Positions 28,510 to 31,296 of a stretch of DNA of 31,296 bases are shown here, piece by piece. The stretch is from Candidatus Uhrbacteria bacterium (lineage in GTDB: Bacteria > Patescibacteriota > Patescibacteriia > UBA9934 > GWF2-40-263). Location of the stretch: positions 1 to 31,296 of the forward strand of contig JABITQ010000045.1 of the NCBI GenBank assembly GCA_018700535.1. The letters are read 5' to 3'. A program made the position numbers and the translations under genes. The notes under the pieces were generated by a model. The model saw only the letters and a list, made by a program, of their open reading frames with translations, was not told the origin of the DNA and did no database searches. The first letter of the stretch is position 1. Every line of letters starts with the position of its first letter.

Positions 28510-29295
28510 CTACCTATCGTATTCTCCTTTGCTCAAGTTCACTTGTCGCGTTTTGTCTTCGATGGCTTGGTCTAATCGTTTCTTCTCCGGTCGATCATTC
28601 CATGGGAGTTTGCTTAATGACCCTCGTTTAGATTGCAGCGTTTCAAGTTCTGCTAGGCGAGCTTGGTAAATCTCCCAACGTTTTGCACCTTCTGGTGTGC
28701 GTGATAGTTGGGCTTCCATCATTGCTTTGGGTAGATTCTCTGCTTCTCTAAGTGCAATACCAGTTTTTATCCCCGCGATTTTTTTCTTGATGGGCAGCTT
28801 GGCTGTTGGTAGCTGAAAGGTTTCATCAAAAAACTCACGAATCCCTAACCTGCCGATTTGTTTTATAACACGCGCTTTGCGTTGTCGAAGCTCGCGCGCT
28901 CTACCTCCCATGCGTTTAAAGAATCCGATTGATGCATACTCTGCATCGATTCGTTTTTCCTCATCGTGCAATGCTTTCACTTGGGTCTCTTTAAGCCATT
29001 GTGCGCGTGCTGCAACATTTTCGACTGGTGGAGGTGTTAGTGCGTCTGGGTTCTTTTGAGTTGGAACTTTCACTTCACCAGACATTCCGCCACGCTCTCC
29101 AGTTTTAATTTGGTGCGCAAGACGTTCAGCAGCTTCTCTGTCAGAACGTGCCATCTCATCCTCACCGGATTTCGGTGGTGCTGGGACGTCTAAAGCCTCA
29201 ATTGCTACGGGTTCGATTTTGTCTGTAGCCGCCTCATCGGGTGTTTCGATTGGTCTGTGCTCAGTTTCCCCAATGGTATTGTCTTCTGCGCCCAT
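28510..29295 (-). CDS. Charged, partly coiled-coil unknown protein, 261 aa
   Basis: The N-terminal 95 residues are acidic and probably disordered (P, E, T-rich, e.g. PVAIEALDVPAPPKSGEDEM). The rest is basic and helical (ARAQWLKETQVKALHDEEK, GGRARELRQRKARVIKQIG, YQARLAELETLQSKRG). No signal peptide, membrane segment or motif is recognised. The layout is similar in kind to the coiled-coil protein at 17144, but no clear homology is visible. It is divergent from rplI. Confidence 0.6.
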   Translation of the reverse strand: MGAEDNTIGETEHRPIETPDEAATDKIEPVAIEALDVPAPPKSGEDEMARSDREAAERLAHQIKTGERGGMSGEVKVPTQKNPDALTPPPVENVAARAQWLKETQVKALHDEEKRIDAEYASIGFFKRMGGRARELRQRKARVIKQIGRLGIREFFDETFQLPTAKLPIKKKIAGIKTGIALREAENLPKAMMEAQLSRTPEGAKRWEIYQARLAELETLQSKRGSLSKLPWNDRPEKKRLDQAIEDKTRQVNLSKGEYDR

Positions 29296-29343
29296 ATGAT
29301 TGTTGCTAAATAATTCTAATCAAAGTGTAGCACTTTTTTGTGG

Positions 29344-29372
29344 TTGGACCTATCCAGCAAGAGTGATATAAT
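29344..29372 (+). promoter_or_regulatory. Promoter of rplI
   Basis: TTGGAC (29344-29349), 17-nt spacer, TATAAT (29367-29372). The ATG is 9 nt after the -10, so the mRNA is probably leaderless. Confidence 0.7.
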
Positions 29373-29381
29373 CCTCGCAGT

Positions 29382-29825
29382 ATGAAAGTTATCCTCACCC
29401 GCGACGTACCAACGCTTGGGAAGGAGGGGGATTTGGTGGAGGTGTCCGATGGGCACGCCCGCAATTTTCTTTTTCTGCAGAACTCTGCCGTGCAAGCCAC
29501 GCCAGATGTTCTTAAAAAGCTCCGAGAGAAAGAGCGAGCACTTAAACGACAATCAAAAAAGGATGTCTCTTCTGCTGGTGATGAAGCCAAAAAGCTTGAG
29601 GGCCTCGTTGTGACCCTCAAAGAAAAGGTGAACGAGTCTGGTGGATTGTATGCAGCTGTAACAGAAAAAGACATTGCAAAAGCAATTAAAGATGCAGGAC
29701 ACAAGGTGGATGCAAAGATGGTAAAGATTCCGTCAACAATCAAAGAATTAGGTGAGCACAGAGTGACTCTAGAACTCAAGCATGGCTTCGAAGCAGAAGT
29801 CGACATTATAATCGAGGAAAAATAA
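29382..29825 (+). CDS. rplI: 50S ribosomal protein L9
   Basis: The 147-residue protein has the L9 N-terminal domain MKVILTRDVPTLGKEGDLVE and VSDGHARNFLF, the long connecting helix (VLKKLREKERALKRQSKK) and a C-terminal domain (GLYAAVTEKDIAKAIKDAG, then ELGEHRVTLELKHGFEAEV). L9 binds the base of the L1 stalk of 23S rRNA. The length is normal. Some CPR lineages lack L9, so its presence helps to narrow the taxonomy. pyrG follows after 38 nt. Confidence 0.95.
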   Translation: MKVILTRDVPTLGKEGDLVEVSDGHARNFLFLQNSAVQATPDVLKKLREKERALKRQSKKDVSSAGDEAKKLEGLVVTLKEKVNESGGLYAAVTEKDIAKAIKDAGHKVDAKMVKIPSTIKELGEHRVTLELKHGFEAEVDIIIEEK

Positions 29826-29850
29826 ACGGGCTTTCGGGCCCGTCTTAAAT
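29826..29850 (+). terminator. Weak hairpin between rplI and pyrG
   Basis: ACGGGC pairs with GCCCGT around TTTCGG, followed only by CTT. It may act as a partial terminator or RNA-stabilising stem. Confidence 0.4.
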
Positions 29851-29863
29851 TTGAAAGCGGTTT

Positions 29864-31296
29864 ATGACTCATCGTTATATTTTTGTCGTGGGAGGTGTGA
29901 TGTCTGGTGTTGGTAAAGGGGTTACCACTGCGAGTATTGGTAATATTTTGCAGTCCTGTGGTTATTCGGTTACTGCGATCAAGATTGATCCTTATGTAAA
30001 CGTGGATGCAGGTACGATGAACCCTGTTGAGCATGGTGAGGTGTTTGTTACTGATGACGGCGATGAGACCGATCAGGACATGGGTAACTACGAGCGCTTT
30101 TTAGACACCAGCCTGACGAGCATGAACTACATGACGACTGGGCGCGTTTACTTGAATGTGATTGAGCGTGAGAGGAATCTTGAGTATCAGGGGCGTTGTG
30201 TGCAGGTGGTGCCACATATTCCGCAGGAGGTGATTACACGCATTAAAACAGCGGCAGAAGATGCACAGGCTGATTTTACGATGATCGAGATCGGTGGAAC
30301 GGTTGGTGAGTACGAGAATATTTTGTTTCTCGAGGCTGCGCGCATGATGAAGCTTGCTGAGCCTAAAAACGTTCAGTTTGTTTTGGTAAGTTATTTGCCG
30401 ATCCCAGCGCATATTGGTGAGATGAAAACAAAACCGACTCAGCATGCAACTCGCACACTTAACAGTGCGGGGATCCATCCTGACTTTATTGTGTGTCGTG
30501 GAGAGCACTCCATGGACGCGCCACGCAAAGATAAGTTGAGTGTCTTTTGTAACCTAAAGCCTGAGAATATTATTTCTGCACCAGACGTAAAGTCGATTTA
30601 TAATATCCCACAAACATTTGAAGAGCAGAATTTATCTTCAATCATGTTGAAGAGGTTTGAGATGGAGTCAAAGTCATCAAACCTCGATGCGTGGAACAAG
30701 ATGGCTAAGGTGCAGGAGACGGCGACAAAGACAGTGAAGATTGGTGTTGTTGGAAAGTATTTTGAAAGTGGGGACTACACATTGTCAGATTCGTACATCT
30801 CAGTGATTGAGGCGCTTAAGCATGCTGCTTGGGACAACGATGCCAAGGTTGAGATGGACTGGATCAACTCCGAGGAGTTTGAGAAGGATGCGTCGAAGCT
30901 TGAGGGCTTGGCGGCATATGATGGCGTGCTCGTTCCAGGAGGGTTTGGTACTCGTGGAATTGAGGGGGTTATTTCTACGATTAAATATTGTCGCGAAAAC
31001 AAGATTCCGTATTTTGGAATTTGTTATGGGATGCAACTTGCCTGCGTCGAGTTTGCACGAAACGTTCTTGGAAAAACGAACGCACATACAGTAGAGGTTG
31101 ATGAGAGCACTGAGGATCCGATCATTCACATTAATCCAAGGCAAGAAGAAAACGTTCGTCAGAATCGATATGGTGGAACCATGCGACTTGGTGCGTATGA
31201 TTGTAAAATGACTGACGGTTCGATTGCGCGTGAAGCCTATGGGGAAGATGTGGTTTCAGAGCGGCATCGTCATCGTTATGAGTTTAATAATATGTA
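29864..31296 (+). CDS. pyrG: CTP synthase, 3' end cut by the window edge
   Basis: The frame starts ATGACTCATCGTTATATTTT and stays open to the last base. It encodes VVGGVMSGVGKGVTTASIG (ATP loop), IKIDPYVNVDAGTMNP, EHGEVFVTDDGDETDQDMG, GTVGEYENI, and then the glutaminase domain with VLVPGGFGTRGIEG and the nucleophile motif GICYGMQLA. The late ERHRHRYEFN block is present; the final His/Glu triad part is mostly outside. CTP synthase makes CTP from UTP with glutamine as nitrogen donor. No Shine-Dalgarno is seen. Confidence 0.95.
   Translation, partial: MTHRYIFVVGGVMSGVGKGVTTASIGNILQSCGYSVTAIKIDPYVNVDAGTMNPVEHGEVFVTDDGDETDQDMGNYERFLDTSLTSMNYMTTGRVYLNVIERERNLEYQGRCVQVVPHIPQEVITRIKTAAEDAQADFTMIEIGGTVGEYENILFLEAARMMKLAEPKNVQFVLVSYLPIPAHIGEMKTKPTQHATRTLNSAGIHPDFIVCRGEHSMDAPRKDKLSVFCNLKPENIISAPDVKSIYNIPQTFEEQNLSSIMLKRFEMESKSSNLDAWNKMAKVQETATKTVKIGVVGKYFESGDYTLSDSYISVIEALKHAAWDNDAKVEMDWINSEEFEKDASKLEGLAAYDGVLVPGGFGTRGIEGVISTIKYCRENKIPYFGICYGMQLACVEFARNVLGKTNAHTVEVDESTEDPIIHINPRQEENVRQNRYGGTMRLGAYDCKMTDGSIAREAYGEDVVSERHRHRYEFNNM

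Noticed and set aside
29306..30034. Minus-strand frame of 242 codons across rplI and pyrG
   Set aside because: It is antisense to two conserved genes, rich in serine and arginine as shadow frames are, and has no start signals.
1..31296. Use of an alternative code with TGA as glycine or tryptophan
   Set aside because: Several genes end at TGA in the right place (for example msrA at 27559 and the 13187 gene at 13825), and none reads through one.

Overview
The window looks like a chromosomal segment of an ultra-small bacterium of the Candidate Phyla Radiation (Patescibacteria, probably the Parcubacteria side such as Uhrbacteria/Magasanikbacteria). This is inferred from many short orphan genes, small GIY-YIG proteins, few biosynthetic operons, scattered single housekeeping genes and the presence of ribosomal protein L9. 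TGA is used as a stop and tRNA-Trp has a CCA anticodon, so the standard bacterial code applies. No sequence search was possible, so the taxonomy is an inference.

Layout. 1-3.6 kb: end of a probable NADH-dehydrogenase-like gene, a YceI-like lipoprotein, a PIF1-type helicase and two divergent orphan genes. 3.6-6 kb: an unusual block with a tRNA-Trp gene, two GIY-YIG genes, a zinc-ribbon protein, a receiver-domain protein, four copies of a CACGTCG palindrome, and a 109-bp inverted-repeat/structured-RNA-like insert sitting in a duplicated 5' end of the tRNA gene. 6-13 kb: an unknown protein, PsbP-like and SPFH proteins, exported proteins, a YdcF-like protein and a U32 (TrhP-like) protein. 13-18 kb: two paralogous 211-212 aa orphans flanking a possible ADP-ribosyltransferase and a helical-repeat protein, then a PhnA-domain/coiled-coil pair. 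18-24.3 kb: glutaredoxin, HI0933 flavoprotein, phosphatase-like protein, RlmN, an inositol-monophosphatase-like protein, an RRM protein and Fe-superoxide dismutase. 24.3-31.3 kb: orphan membrane protein, PsbP-like lipoprotein, Pgi, MsrA coupled to a thioredoxin-like lipoprotein, DUF378 protein, a coiled-coil protein, RplI and the start of PyrG (cut by the window end). SodB, MsrA, the thioredoxin-like lipoprotein and glutaredoxin form a dispersed redox-defence set.

Two gene styles are interleaved. Most housekeeping genes have no Shine-Dalgarno and often a -10 box only 6-10 nt before the ATG, so they are probably leaderless. Eleven other genes, nearly all orphans, are single-gene units with a near-consensus -35, usually 16-18 nt spacing, a -10 often of the form TAGTTT, a clear Shine-Dalgarno, their own hairpin terminator and more C-ending codons. 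These eleven and the tRNA-Trp/GIY-YIG/palindrome block are the best candidates for something undescribed.
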